DNA of 40,787 nucleotides, from the NCBI GenBank assembly GCA_014379345.1, contig JACMLY010000146.1, forward strand, positions 1-40,787, read 5' to 3'. This DNA is from Chitinophagaceae bacterium (lineage in GTDB: Bacteria > Bacteroidota > Bacteroidia > Chitinophagales > Chitinophagaceae). The position numbers were made by a program, and so were the translations under genes. A model generated the notes under the pieces. That model had not been told where the DNA came from, ran no database searches, and saw nothing but the letters and a program-made list of their open reading frames with translations. Shown piece after piece: positions 4,925 through 13,371 of the stretch (the stretch's first letter is position 1; each line of letters opens with the position of its first letter).

Positions 4925-7594
4925 ATGGAGTTGACTAAGAATTATAACCCGTCCGAAATTGAAGGAAAATGGTATACGCATTGGAAGCAAAAAGGCTATT
5001 TCCGCAGCATTCCCGATCAACGTCCTGCCTATACGATTGTTATACCTCCTCCCAACGTAACAGGAGTGTTGCACATGGGCCATACCCTTAATGAAACGGT
5101 GCAGGATATTCTTATACGAAAAGCAAGAATGAGCGGGTTCAATGCCTGCTGGGTACCTGGCAGCGACCATGCTTCCATAGCTACCGAAGCCAAGGTTGTT
5201 GAGATGCTGAAGAAGGAAAAAGGGATTGAAAAATCGACACTTACCCGTGAAGAATTTTTACGTTATGCATTTGAATGGAAAGAGAAATATGGAGGCATTA
5301 TTTATCACCAGATCGAAAAATTGGGTTGCAGTGTCGATTGGGACCGGGTATCATTTACAATGGATCCGTCCTATTATAAGGCGGTCATCAACGTTTTTGT
5401 TGATCTCTACAACAAGAAAAAAATTTACCGTGGCGCCCGTATGATCAATTGGGATCCCTCCGCAATGACGGCATTGAGCGACGAAGAAGTAGAGTACAGG
5501 GAAATACAGGGAACGCTGTATTATGTGAAGTACCGGGTGAACGAGGAAGCAGAACACAGCACACAGCATACAGGAGGTGGACCGGGGAATTATATTGTCA
5601 TTGCTACTCAAAGGCCCGAAACAATTATGGGTGATACGGCTGTCTGTGTTCATCCCGTCGACCCGCGATTCAGTCATCTCCAAGGAAAGCATGTTATTGT
5701 TCCCTTGGTCAATAGAAAAGTGCCGGTGATCTTTGATGAATATGTAGACCCTGAATTTGGAACCGGGGCGTTGAAAATCACTCCGGCTCATGATATCAAT
5801 GATTATAATTTAGGATTGAAACATCACCTCGAGATCATCGATACATTAAATGAAGACGGCACACTCAGCGAAGCTGCAGAAGTATTTGTAGGAATGGATC
5901 GTTTTGAGGCCAGAAAGAAGGTTGTAGAGGAATTAAAAAAGCAGGGTCTTTTACTGAAGGAAGAAGAATACCAGACAAGATTGGGATTCAGCCAGCGCAC
6001 CAACGCTGTTGTTGAGCCGCGCATTTCTACCCAGTGGTTTGTGGCGATGCGCTCTTTGGCAGATAAAGCATTGTTAGAAGTACTTGAAGGAAGGATCAAT
6101 ATTCACCCCGGTGATAAATTTTTAGCTACCTATAAATATTGGTTGGAGAACGTGAAGGACTGGTGCATCAGCCGCCAATTATGGTGGGGACAAAGAATAC
6201 CGGCCTGGTACGATGAAAGTGGAAAATTTGTAGTGGCCGAAACGGAAGAGGAAGCGAAGGAACTATTCAAGGCGCAATTCGGTCGACCGTCGACGGTCGA
6301 CGATCGATTGCGGCAGGACGAAGACGTTCTGGATACATGGTTTTCATCATGGCTGTGGCCCATTGAAGTATTCAGGGGAATTTCTGACCCGGGAAATAAA
6401 GACATCAGCTATTATTATCCAACATCAGTATTAGTGACCGGACAGGATATTATTTTTTTCTGGGTTGCAAGGATGATCATGGCAGGGATGGAATACATGG
6501 GAGAAAAGCCATTTGCGGATGTGTACTTCACGGGCATGGTTCGCGACAAGTTGGGTAGAAAAATGAGTAAGCAATTGGGTAACTCACCGGATCTGTTGCT
6601 TCTCATTGATCGTTTTGGAGCCGATGCCGTTAGATTTGGGATTATGATCTCCTCCCCTGCGGGAAATGATTTATTATTTGATGACAGCTCACCGGAACAA
6701 GGCAGGAACTTCAATAACAAATTATGGAATGCACTGAAGCTGGTAAGAATGTGGAACGAACGCCAGATTCCGGCCACAGAAACCACTGATCATTCAGCGG
6801 ACTTTGCTATTTCCTGGTTTCAAAGCAGGCTGTCAGAATCAAGATTGGAAGTTGATAAATTGCTGGCAGCTTTCAAATTGAGCGAGGCTCTTAAAACAAT
6901 CTATTCACTAATCTGGGATGATTTCTGCTCCTGGTATCTTGAGTGGGTAAAACCAGGGTATGAACAACCCATCGGTACTGCCGTTTATGAAAAAACAATT
7001 GAATTCTTTAGCGATCTTCTTCAACTTTTACATCCATTCATGCCTTTTATTACTGAAGAGATCTATCACTTGCTTGGAGAAAGAAAAGAAGATCTTTGCG
7101 TGAGGCAATTCGTTCCGGTTACCGGAATAGATAGTGAAATTTTAAATAGTGGTGGGCTGCTGAAGGAACTGATAAGCGGTTTGCGAGACGCCAGAAATAA
7201 AAATCAACTGAAACCAAAAGAGCCTATACAACTGTTTATTCAAACAGTGGATGAAAATGTGTACACCCCGATTCAATCAATACTGGCAAAACAGGTAAAT
7301 GCCGGAGCGATCAATTTTACCGGCGAAGCGATTGCCCATTCCATTTCTGTAGTTGTCGGCAAGGAAAAATTCTACATGGTTACGGAGCAACCGGTAGATA
7401 TAAAAAGCCAGAAAAAAGAATTGCTGAAAGAACTCGAATATCTGCGGGGATTCCTGGTATCTGTTGATAAAAAACTCAGCAATGAACGCTTTGTACAAAA
7501 TGCAAAGCCTGATATTGTAGCCATGGAACAAAAGAAAAAAGCGGACGCCCAAATAAAGATCAAAGTAATTGAAGACAGCCTGGCTTCTTTATAA
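4925..7594 (+). CDS. valS: Valine--tRNA ligase
   Basis: Charges tRNA-Val with valine in the cytosol and edits mischarged threonine. The 889-residue protein has the class I signature HMGH (50-53) in PPPNVTGVLHMGHTL, an editing domain with ATQRPETIMGDTAV, the region DEDVLDTWFSSWLWP, and KMSKQ (546-550) in place of the common KMSKS. An anticodon-binding domain and a C-terminal coiled-coil arm rich in Lys/Glu follow. Residues 451-463 are encoded by a GTCGAC-type palindrome in a linker just before the DEDVLDTW motif, and the frame stays open. A tRNA-Val gene sits 4.8 kb upstream on the other strand. The start matches family N-termini. Confidence 0.97.
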   Translation: MELTKNYNPSEIEGKWYTHWKQKGYFRSIPDQRPAYTIVIPPPNVTGVLHMGHTLNETVQDILIRKARMSGFNACWVPGSDHASIATEAKVVEMLKKEKGIEKSTLTREEFLRYAFEWKEKYGGIIYHQIEKLGCSVDWDRVSFTMDPSYYKAVINVFVDLYNKKKIYRGARMINWDPSAMTALSDEEVEYREIQGTLYYVKYRVNEEAEHSTQHTGGGPGNYIVIATQRPETIMGDTAVCVHPVDPRFSHLQGKHVIVPLVNRKVPVIFDEYVDPEFGTGALKITPAHDINDYNLGLKHHLEIIDTLNEDGTLSEAAEVFVGMDRFEARKKVVEELKKQGLLLKEEEYQTRLGFSQRTNAVVEPRISTQWFVAMRSLADKALLEVLEGRINIHPGDKFLATYKYWLENVKDWCISRQLWWGQRIPAWYDESGKFVVAETEEEAKELFKAQFGRPSTVDDRLRQDEDVLDTWFSSWLWPIEVFRGISDPGNKDISYYYPTSVLVTGQDIIFFWVARMIMAGMEYMGEKPFADVYFTGMVRDKLGRKMSKQLGNSPDLLLLIDRFGADAVRFGIMISSPAGNDLLFDDSSPEQGRNFNNKLWNALKLVRMWNERQIPATETTDHSADFAISWFQSRLSESRLEVDKLLAAFKLSEALKTIYSLIWDDFCSWYLEWVKPGYEQPIGTAVYEKTIEFFSDLLQLLHPFMPFITEEIYHLLGERKEDLCVRQFVPVTGIDSEILNSGGLLKELISGLRDARNKNQLKPKEPIQLFIQTVDENVYTPIQSILAKQVNAGAINFTGEAIAHSISVVVGKEKFYMVTEQPVDIKSQKKELLKELEYLRGFLVSVDKKLSNERFVQNAKPDIVAMEQKKKADAQIKIKVIEDSLASL
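6273..6312. repeat. GTCGAC palindrome embedded in the valS reading frame
   Basis: The 20-bp perfect palindrome GTCGACCGTCGACGGTCGAC (6282-6301) is flanked by outer arms CGCAAT (6273-6278) and ATTGCG (6307-6312), giving a 40-bp near-palindrome. The same motif type occurs in intergenic DNA at 2168-2279 and 17431-17444. Here it is read as codons 451-463 of valS without breaking the frame. Confidence 0.85.
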
Positions 7595-7612
7595 TTTTGA
7601 CCATTCTGCCGT

Positions 7613-7743
7613 TCCCTGTGCACCTCTGTGCAATACCTCCTGAATCTCTGTGGTTGAATCTGGTGTTGCATACAAAGAGCCTAACGATAAGAGTTTTTTT
7701 AACCACAGAGGTGCAGGAGGTATGGCACAGGGGTACACAGGGA
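7613..7743. repeat. Long imperfect hairpin, CCTCTGTG repeat family, copy 1
   Basis: Two arms of about 45 nt (7613-7657 and 7698-7743) are nearly reverse complements, with units such as CCTCTGTG, ATACCTCCTG and TCTGTGGTT. They lie between the convergent valS (+) and the metallopeptidase gene (-), so the hairpin probably terminates both. A second member of the same family lies at 26983-27115. Confidence 0.8.
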
Positions 7744-7775
7744 GACACAAAGGACGTGTTGGTAAGAATGATCGC

Positions 7776-10580
7776 TTACCGGTTCAACAAATTCACCGGT
7801 AACACAATTTCAAACTGATTTGCAGTTCTTCCCTCGAGATCCTGATCAATTAGCCGGCTATACCTGATACCAAAACTTACGGAATACTGGTTCCACCATT
7901 TCGTATCAAAAAATATTTCTGTTCCGAACGAACGGAAATTGAGCCTCACAACCTTGGCTGCGCTGTTGTAATCAGCTATTTGTGTATAATCGTAGAACAG
8001 ATTGCCACGAATGCGCAGGAAATAAATAATATTTCCAAAACCCCAGTCGGGATATGCCAGGGGTAAATGATAATTTGCTCCGGCCTTCCACATCTGGTGA
8101 AAATTGTTGGTAGCGTATCCTCTTGAAAATGGAAAGCTGTTTGAGAACCGGATATCATTCAAAGTATCCCTCCGGTGCCAGGCGGCTTGCAGCACCAGGC
8201 TATGGTTGTTGGAAATTCCGGGCAAATACAGATTCCCCGAAACTAAAAACTGGGAGCCTTCCAGATTTGTGACAGCTTTTTTATAATTCACAAGAACGGT
8301 TTGCGCAAACCGGGGATAAATATGTTGTCTCGCTTTTTGGATCTGGTTAGAGAAATTAAGCGAGGCATTGATGTAGCCAAATGCCCGGTTTTCAAAACTA
8401 TCCTTGTAATAACCGGTGAGATATCTTTTATTATATACATAATCACTACCCGTAGTTAAATAAGTGAATGTTCTTCCGTTGCTGAGATTTAATGGAATAG
8501 AAAAGCCAAGATTGGTTTCCCACTCGTTCCAGTATATACGGGGAGCGTTGGTCCTTAACCGTGCATTGCGATCGAATGTAAATTGGGTACCAAGCTTCAA
8601 TACCGGGAACAAGGCTCCGTACAGGACAGAGAAACCCACCTGCTTATATTGTTCATTCCGGTTGTAGTTGAGAAAAACTTCCGATTGCATGGTGTTGAGA
8701 ATATTCTCACTCACAAAAGAAAAACTGTAATCAGGATCATTTACATAAGGCCTGCGACTGTGAAAATTAAAAAGCCGGAATGACTTCTGATAGTTGGTGA
8801 TCTTATAATTTCTGGTCTTTACGTCTGATAAGAACTGATTTAAAGAATCCGAGACTGACTGAATTCCAAAATTTGGTTGATCGGGTAAGAATTGAGATGC
8901 GGGTGTGTCAGCCGCGGTTTTATTTTTTTGGGAAAACATTAGCCGGTAACCACTAGCGGTAAATCTTGTCCATGCCAGTTTATCATTCAAAACAGTTACC
9001 TGGTAATCGCCCGTATTGTGTGGATTTTTGACCGTTTCCTGTACAATATATAACCGATCATTTTCCCAGCGGAAGATCTTATCTGTGCCGTCATATGATA
9101 AAGTGAAGTAAATTGAATTTTTATCTATGGCCGGGAAGCCAATAACAGACCACGAAAACGGCAGGATATATTTTGTGCTGCCATTGTTCAGATCAACAAC
9201 TGCAATAGACATCTTTCCATCCTTATTCCTGACGGCACTGACCACTTCATTTTTGCTATAAAATTTTGGGTAGGTATAAAATAAGCCTTCAGGATTCGGG
9301 ATTTTTTTTTCCAGCGAGCCGTTGTTTCCATTTAATAAATGCAGCGCACTGTTTCCTTTCGTGTCAACATGAACGGCAACTATATTGCGGCCGTCTTCAG
9401 AAAGATCGGGCGAGAAATATTTTGTTCTTCTGGTTAATTTTTTCTGAATGCCTGTTTGTACATTTAATAATTTCAATTCACTATAATCACGCCAGCCCCA
9501 ACGTATATCAGGCTTGTAAGCGGCGTACACGATCTTACCATTCCTGAATGAGAAATAATTATCGATGGAGACATCGCGGGTCCTTATTTTTTTTTCGCTA
9601 CTGTTTGTGCGGATAACAAACCTGGGAATACTACGATAGCTTGTATTCAAATAAACGATCGAGGCGGTATCGATCCAGTATGGAAATTCCTGGTCAGCGA
9701 TAAAATGCTTGCGGAGGCCTACATCGGAAATGGGCTGTGTATTAAAAAAACGAAAAGCGTCCTCTCTGAATGCCCTGAATGATTTGCCGGAATATTTTCC
9801 TATTGCTTTTTGAAATGGATAAAATAACCCATTCCAGGCAGCAGCATCAGCAGTCACCCTCTTCCAGAAATCCTGCCCGTATTTTTCCCTTCCATAAGCA
9901 ACCAGCATATACCCCAACGGATAATGTCCGGGTACAAAATCCCGTAAAGAGCCATTGCGTAATTTCATGTATGAATAATTCCTGCCGGCCGACCACAACG
10001 ATCGGTAACCATTGAAGAAGTAGGGCAATCTTCCCCTGCCCTGCCCACTTACCTGCGTTTCCTGGTAAACGGCATCACCTTCAAAAAACCAATCCGGAAC
10101 AGTAAGCGCATTTGCCAATGCCTGTCCCTCTTCCCCAAACAGGATATAGAATCCTGATGCAATTCCCTTCCTGAAATTATTATACTGTTGTACATGCCTG
10201 TATTCGTGAATCGCGAGGCTTTGCAACCATGGAAGACTACCCAAAGCAAAACTATTTGCATCGGGTGTTAATTGAAACTCGCTCCGGTAAGGACCCAATC
10301 CGACATATCCATTAGAGATAGTTGTTTGATTTTGTAGTACGATATTTATTTTACGGATCCTGGATCCGATGGAGTGAGCGGTCTTCAGTGAAAGATCGTG
10401 AGAGATTGCCGCTACCTGTTGTGCCTGAAGTGCAAGACCTGATGGAAAAATAATGCGAACCGTATCGGTGTTGACCTGTTGCCATTTTACCGAAGGTGGA
10501 TTGCCGCCAAATTGTTGTGCCCGTACGGAAATGGCGATCAATAATGCGCCCAAAAATATAATCGGGTATTTCAGATTCAT
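7776..10580 (-). CDS. Exported metallopeptidase-like / beta-propeller / outer-membrane barrel protein
   Basis: A 934-residue protein with a Sec signal peptide (about 1-21, ending VRAQ). The N-terminal part carries a zinc-peptidase signature of the gluzincin (MA) type: HEYRH at 125-129 and a candidate third ligand, E167, in WFFEGDAVY. A middle region (about 290-560) has TolB/WD40-like propeller blades (SPDLSEDGRNIVAVHVD and similar repeats). The last 350 residues are rich in aromatic, alternating strands and end ...FEIVLPVNLLNR, typical of an outer-membrane beta-barrel. I infer an outer-membrane protein with a periplasmic or surface peptidase domain; substrate unknown. Without structural comparison the barrel call is an inference from composition and the terminal strand. 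Confidence 0.8.
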   Translation of the reverse strand: MNLKYPIIFLGALLIAISVRAQQFGGNPPSVKWQQVNTDTVRIIFPSGLALQAQQVAAISHDLSLKTAHSIGSRIRKINIVLQNQTTISNGYVGLGPYRSEFQLTPDANSFALGSLPWLQSLAIHEYRHVQQYNNFRKGIASGFYILFGEEGQALANALTVPDWFFEGDAVYQETQVSGQGRGRLPYFFNGYRSLWSAGRNYSYMKLRNGSLRDFVPGHYPLGYMLVAYGREKYGQDFWKRVTADAAAWNGLFYPFQKAIGKYSGKSFRAFREDAFRFFNTQPISDVGLRKHFIADQEFPYWIDTASIVYLNTSYRSIPRFVIRTNSSEKKIRTRDVSIDNYFSFRNGKIVYAAYKPDIRWGWRDYSELKLLNVQTGIQKKLTRRTKYFSPDLSEDGRNIVAVHVDTKGNSALHLLNGNNGSLEKKIPNPEGLFYTYPKFYSKNEVVSAVRNKDGKMSIAVVDLNNGSTKYILPFSWSVIGFPAIDKNSIYFTLSYDGTDKIFRWENDRLYIVQETVKNPHNTGDYQVTVLNDKLAWTRFTASGYRLMFSQKNKTAADTPASQFLPDQPNFGIQSVSDSLNQFLSDVKTRNYKITNYQKSFRLFNFHSRRPYVNDPDYSFSFVSENILNTMQSEVFLNYNRNEQYKQVGFSVLYGALFPVLKLGTQFTFDRNARLRTNAPRIYWNEWETNLGFSIPLNLSNGRTFTYLTTGSDYVYNKRYLTGYYKDSFENRAFGYINASLNFSNQIQKARQHIYPRFAQTVLVNYKKAVTNLEGSQFLVSGNLYLPGISNNHSLVLQAAWHRRDTLNDIRFSNSFPFSRGYATNNFHQMWKAGANYHLPLAYPDWGFGNIIYFLRIRGNLFYDYTQIADYNSAAKVVRLNFRSFGTEIFFDTKWWNQYSVSFGIRYSRLIDQDLEGRTANQFEIVLPVNLLNR

Positions 10581-10669
10581 GGTTACAAGGTGTAAGAAAA
10601 ATGTTACAGGATTTAACTGCGACGATTTATAATGACTAATTTCTAACCGGCATAGAAAACATTATCGTT

Positions 10670-11806
10670 TTATTTTTTGATCAACACGATCTTCCCTGTG
10701 TTGGCAGATTCTTTTGCCGATTGAAGAATCTTAACCACGGTCATATTATTATGCAGGGAGTAAAGCCCATATTCCGGGACGGTTATTTTTTTCCTGATAA
10801 CATCTGCAAAATAGCTGAATGGATCCTGGTAAACGCCAACATCGGAAACATTCACCTGTATTGCTTTTTCCGTTGTTTGAACTTTATTGCGGAACAATAT
10901 ATTCTGTGAATTCTGCGCAATGATATAACCCGTTTCACCATAAACCTCCATGTCCTTTCGACCAAACGGCCAATTCCACGAAGCCTGTATGATGCATTGG
11001 GCATCGGGATAAGTAACAATTATGGTGGCCTCATCATCTACCCTCGGATATACCGCAGGCTTGAATTGTTTTGTTACCGCCATCACGGATAGCGGCTCAG
11101 CGCCTTTCATTAAATAAGTCATAATATTGGCTCCATAACAACCGAAATCAATGATTGCGCCTCCGCCGTTTTGAACAGGATCAGTAAGCCATCCCAGAAA
11201 TTCTTTGCTAACGCCAATTTCCTTCGGCCCCTGGTGACCGTGATGGAATACTGCTTTTCTGATCTTTCCGACAGCATTGCTATCGTTCAGGAATTGATAT
11301 GTTTTTTCTGTGGTAGGGTACCAGGAGGTTTCGTAATTGGTAAGCAAATGAATATTGTGCTTTTTTGCAAGAGCCTCCATCTGCATGGCATGATCTAAAC
11401 TGGCTGCCAGAGGTTTTTCAACCATGACATGAATTCCTTTCGGCGCGCAATTTTCTACTACTGCCAGGTGCTCATAAATAGAACCAAATGCAACTACGGC
11501 TTCAGGCTTTACAGCGTCCAGCATTTTTTTAAGATCTGTATAGAATAATTCTTTATTCAGGCCGAACTGTTTCGCCTGTCTTTCGGCCAGTTCAGTGTTC
11601 GGCTCATAGATGCCAACCAATTGTATGTCGGTCTTGTTTTTCCTATTCAGTATCCAGGAAACATGTCCATGTGTAGTGCCGGCAACCGCCAGCCTAAGCG
11701 GCGATGTTTCCGTCGATTGTGCTCTGACATCAAAACAATCTGCAATAATAATCCAGCCTGTGAGTATCGTAATAAAGATCAGGGAAAAAAATTGTTTCAT
11801 TTTCAT
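10670..11806 (-). CDS. Exported Gfo/Idh/MocA family oxidoreductase
   Basis: A 378-residue NAD(P)-dependent oxidoreductase of the glucose-fructose oxidoreductase family, probably acting on a sugar or sugar-like substrate. The N-terminus (about 1-30, ending VRAQ) looks like a Sec signal peptide. The Rossmann segment follows as RLAVAGTTHGHVSW (38-51), and the family motif EKP is at 130-132 (VEKPLA). The C-terminal alpha/beta domain contains GGGAIIDFGCYGANIM and the strand IQASWNWPFGRKDMEVYG. Export of a cofactor-using enzyme is unusual, though periplasmic members of this family are known. It lies 90 bp upstream of the metallopeptidase gene in the same direction. Confidence 0.87.
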   Translation of the reverse strand: MKMKQFFSLIFITILTGWIIIADCFDVRAQSTETSPLRLAVAGTTHGHVSWILNRKNKTDIQLVGIYEPNTELAERQAKQFGLNKELFYTDLKKMLDAVKPEAVVAFGSIYEHLAVVENCAPKGIHVMVEKPLAASLDHAMQMEALAKKHNIHLLTNYETSWYPTTEKTYQFLNDSNAVGKIRKAVFHHGHQGPKEIGVSKEFLGWLTDPVQNGGGAIIDFGCYGANIMTYLMKGAEPLSVMAVTKQFKPAVYPRVDDEATIIVTYPDAQCIIQASWNWPFGRKDMEVYGETGYIIAQNSQNILFRNKVQTTEKAIQVNVSDVGVYQDPFSYFADVIRKKITVPEYGLYSLHNNMTVVKILQSAKESANTGKIVLIKK

Positions 11807-11855
11807 GATTGATAGTAGTTAGACAAATCCTAATCGTTCTTCGTTTTTTTCTTCT

Positions 11856-11914
11856 TTGTGTCTTGGTGCCTTTTGTGGCTAAAAAAAAATTGCCACAAAG
11901 GCACCAAGATACAA
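11856..11914 (-). terminator. Hairpin after the histidine phosphatase gene
   Basis: Arms at 11856-11879 and 11892-11914 pair over about 23 bp with one mismatch and one bulge (unit CTTGGTGCCTTTGTGGC). The loop is A-rich. It lies just past the stop of the minus-strand phosphatase gene and upstream of the oxidoreductase gene. This is a dispersed-repeat style sequence that can act as a terminator. Confidence 0.65.
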
Positions 11915-11917
11915 GGA

Positions 11918-12421
11918 TTAGTATTTTTTTCTTTCATATTTTATTTTCATCCCAAACAAGCGCTTATAATGAACGATAAATAAATTATCGTATTCGCTAT
12001 CTGCCAGGTCAGAAAGATTCTTTTCATTCGTTAAGCCGTTTACCAGTTCATCAACCGTATTGCTATGACCAATGATCAATGTATTTTTCTTTGTTTTTTT
12101 AAGGATAAGGATAAATGTGGAATCAGGCCTGGGGCCGTAGGTTTGTATCTCAATTCCTGCAGCTTTGCTCAATGGTTCGGCTGTTAAACGGGTTCTTTTT
12201 GTATTTGTAGAATATATGTGTCGGATATTTTTGTCTTTCAATACTTCCCTTATAGTTTCTGCTCTTCTTGTACCGGCATCGCTCAAGGGTGGGTCATCAG
12301 GAGTACTCATCGTGTTTCCCGCTGATGGAACTGCCTTTTCAGCATGCCTCGCGATATAATAAGTATGGCTACAAGACGTTAGAAATACAGCGACAATGAG
12401 TAGAGAGGTGAATTTTTGCAT
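11918..12421 (-). CDS. Histidine phosphatase family lipoprotein
   Basis: A 167-residue protein of the phosphoglycerate mutase/SixA-like superfamily. The signal peptide ends in the lipobox LTSC (Cys17). The catalytic motif is RHAEK (25-29), where His26 would be the phosphorylated residue. The second histidine is H119 in LIIGHSNT, with Arg and Glu residues in STNTKRTRLTAEPL (71-84) completing a typical pocket. The lipobox places it at the periplasmic face of a membrane, so the likely substrates are periplasmic phosphate esters; which one is unknown. It is short but complete for this group. Confidence 0.87.
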   Translation of the reverse strand: MQKFTSLLIVAVFLTSCSHTYYIARHAEKAVPSAGNTMSTPDDPPLSDAGTRRAETIREVLKDKNIRHIYSTNTKRTRLTAEPLSKAAGIEIQTYGPRPDSTFILILKKTKKNTLIIGHSNTVDELVNGLTNEKNLSDLADSEYDNLFIVHYKRLFGMKIKYERKKY

Positions 12422-12512
12422 GTTGGGTTTTAACTTTTTAAAATTAAGGGCATTTTAGATATACCTGTCATTTTTTGTATATTCATATAGCAGTTTACAA
12501 ATCGTATAAAGT

Positions 12513-13232
12513 ATGAAAACATTATCCGAAACCTGGTTTGCTGATGGATACATTGATTTTGAATTAAAGAAGTACACATTACTGGCTTATTTGCAGGAAG
12601 TGAATACCTATTTTACGGAGAACAAACTCTATCCCCAGTTGGCCGACGTGATTTTTCACTACAACAACCTGGTCGCTTTCCGCGAAAATAAAAAGTACCT
12701 GCAGGAACAATTTCCCAAAAAGTTTACCGGAATACAAATGGAAAAACTGCAACTGTTGTATGAGCAGATGATAGAGGATGATGAGCTGATGCAGGAACTG
12801 GAAGAGATCATTCACTACTCTACCGGCAAGATAAAAACGGCCATTTCAAACGGAACAGAAATATATGAATTTGTAGAAGATAAACTCACCATTTTCCCTG
12901 TTGGCCTCATACCATTGGAGATTCATGAAGGATATTTTTTTCTGAGTGAGGGTAGTTATCGCAATACCCGCGTTTATCAGTACCGGTTAAGTTTTTTTGA
13001 AAAGCACGATGCAAAATATCGTTCAATCCGAACTGAATTTGTAGATCATTGGGAAAGAAATATTGTGAATACCTACGAAAACATTAAAGCGGAATTGATC
13101 CGAACCAAGAAAAATTTTCCAAACCCGGCCGTCTATTCCATCGAAACTGAATTGACGTTCCCGATCGATGAAACCTTGCTTCCCATTGCTAAGAGAACTT
13201 TAGTAAGATATATCTCGGGTAATGCGGCGTGA
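12513..13232 (+). CDS. Hypothetical protein, 239 aa
   Basis: I do not recognise a family. The protein is soluble, without signal peptide or membrane segment. The N-terminal half is helical and rich in Leu, Glu and Tyr (for example LQLLYEQMIEDDELMQELEE). The middle is a strand-rich stretch (YEFVEDKLTIFPVGLIPLEIHEGYFFLSEG is split here by position 127-156), and the end is a charged helix followed by FPNPAVYSIETELTFPIDETLLPIAKRTL-type sequence. Codon use and length support a real gene. It stands alone, between a divergent lipoprotein gene and a convergent S9 peptidase gene, with a repeat-type terminator after it. Confidence 0.75.
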   Translation: MKTLSETWFADGYIDFELKKYTLLAYLQEVNTYFTENKLYPQLADVIFHYNNLVAFRENKKYLQEQFPKKFTGIQMEKLQLLYEQMIEDDELMQELEEIIHYSTGKIKTAISNGTEIYEFVEDKLTIFPVGLIPLEIHEGYFFLSEGSYRNTRVYQYRLSFFEKHDAKYRSIRTEFVDHWERNIVNTYENIKAELIRTKKNFPNPAVYSIETELTFPIDETLLPIAKRTLVRYISGNAA

Positions 13233-13371
13233 TTTTGATTAGCCAATAACTATTTTAGAAAAATCTCTCAGAGATCTGATTGTTGTCTATAACAGCGAAA
13301 TTGACAGAGTTGCTAATCGGCTAATCATCACATCGGCTAATCAGCTATTACCACATTGACTAATCAAAATC
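13231..13371. terminator. CTAATC repeat hairpin between convergent genes
   Basis: GATTTTGATTAG (13231-13242) and CTAATCAAAATC (13360-13371) are perfect 12-nt inverted arms. The right side contains several near-copies of GCTAATCRGCTAATCA. The arms overlap the stop codons of both flanking convergent genes, so the repeat probably serves as a bidirectional terminator. Confidence 0.6.

Noticed and set aside
5351..5791. Minus-strand frame of 146 codons opposite valS
   Set aside because: It is fully antisense to a clear synthetase gene, and its sequence has no family or motif.
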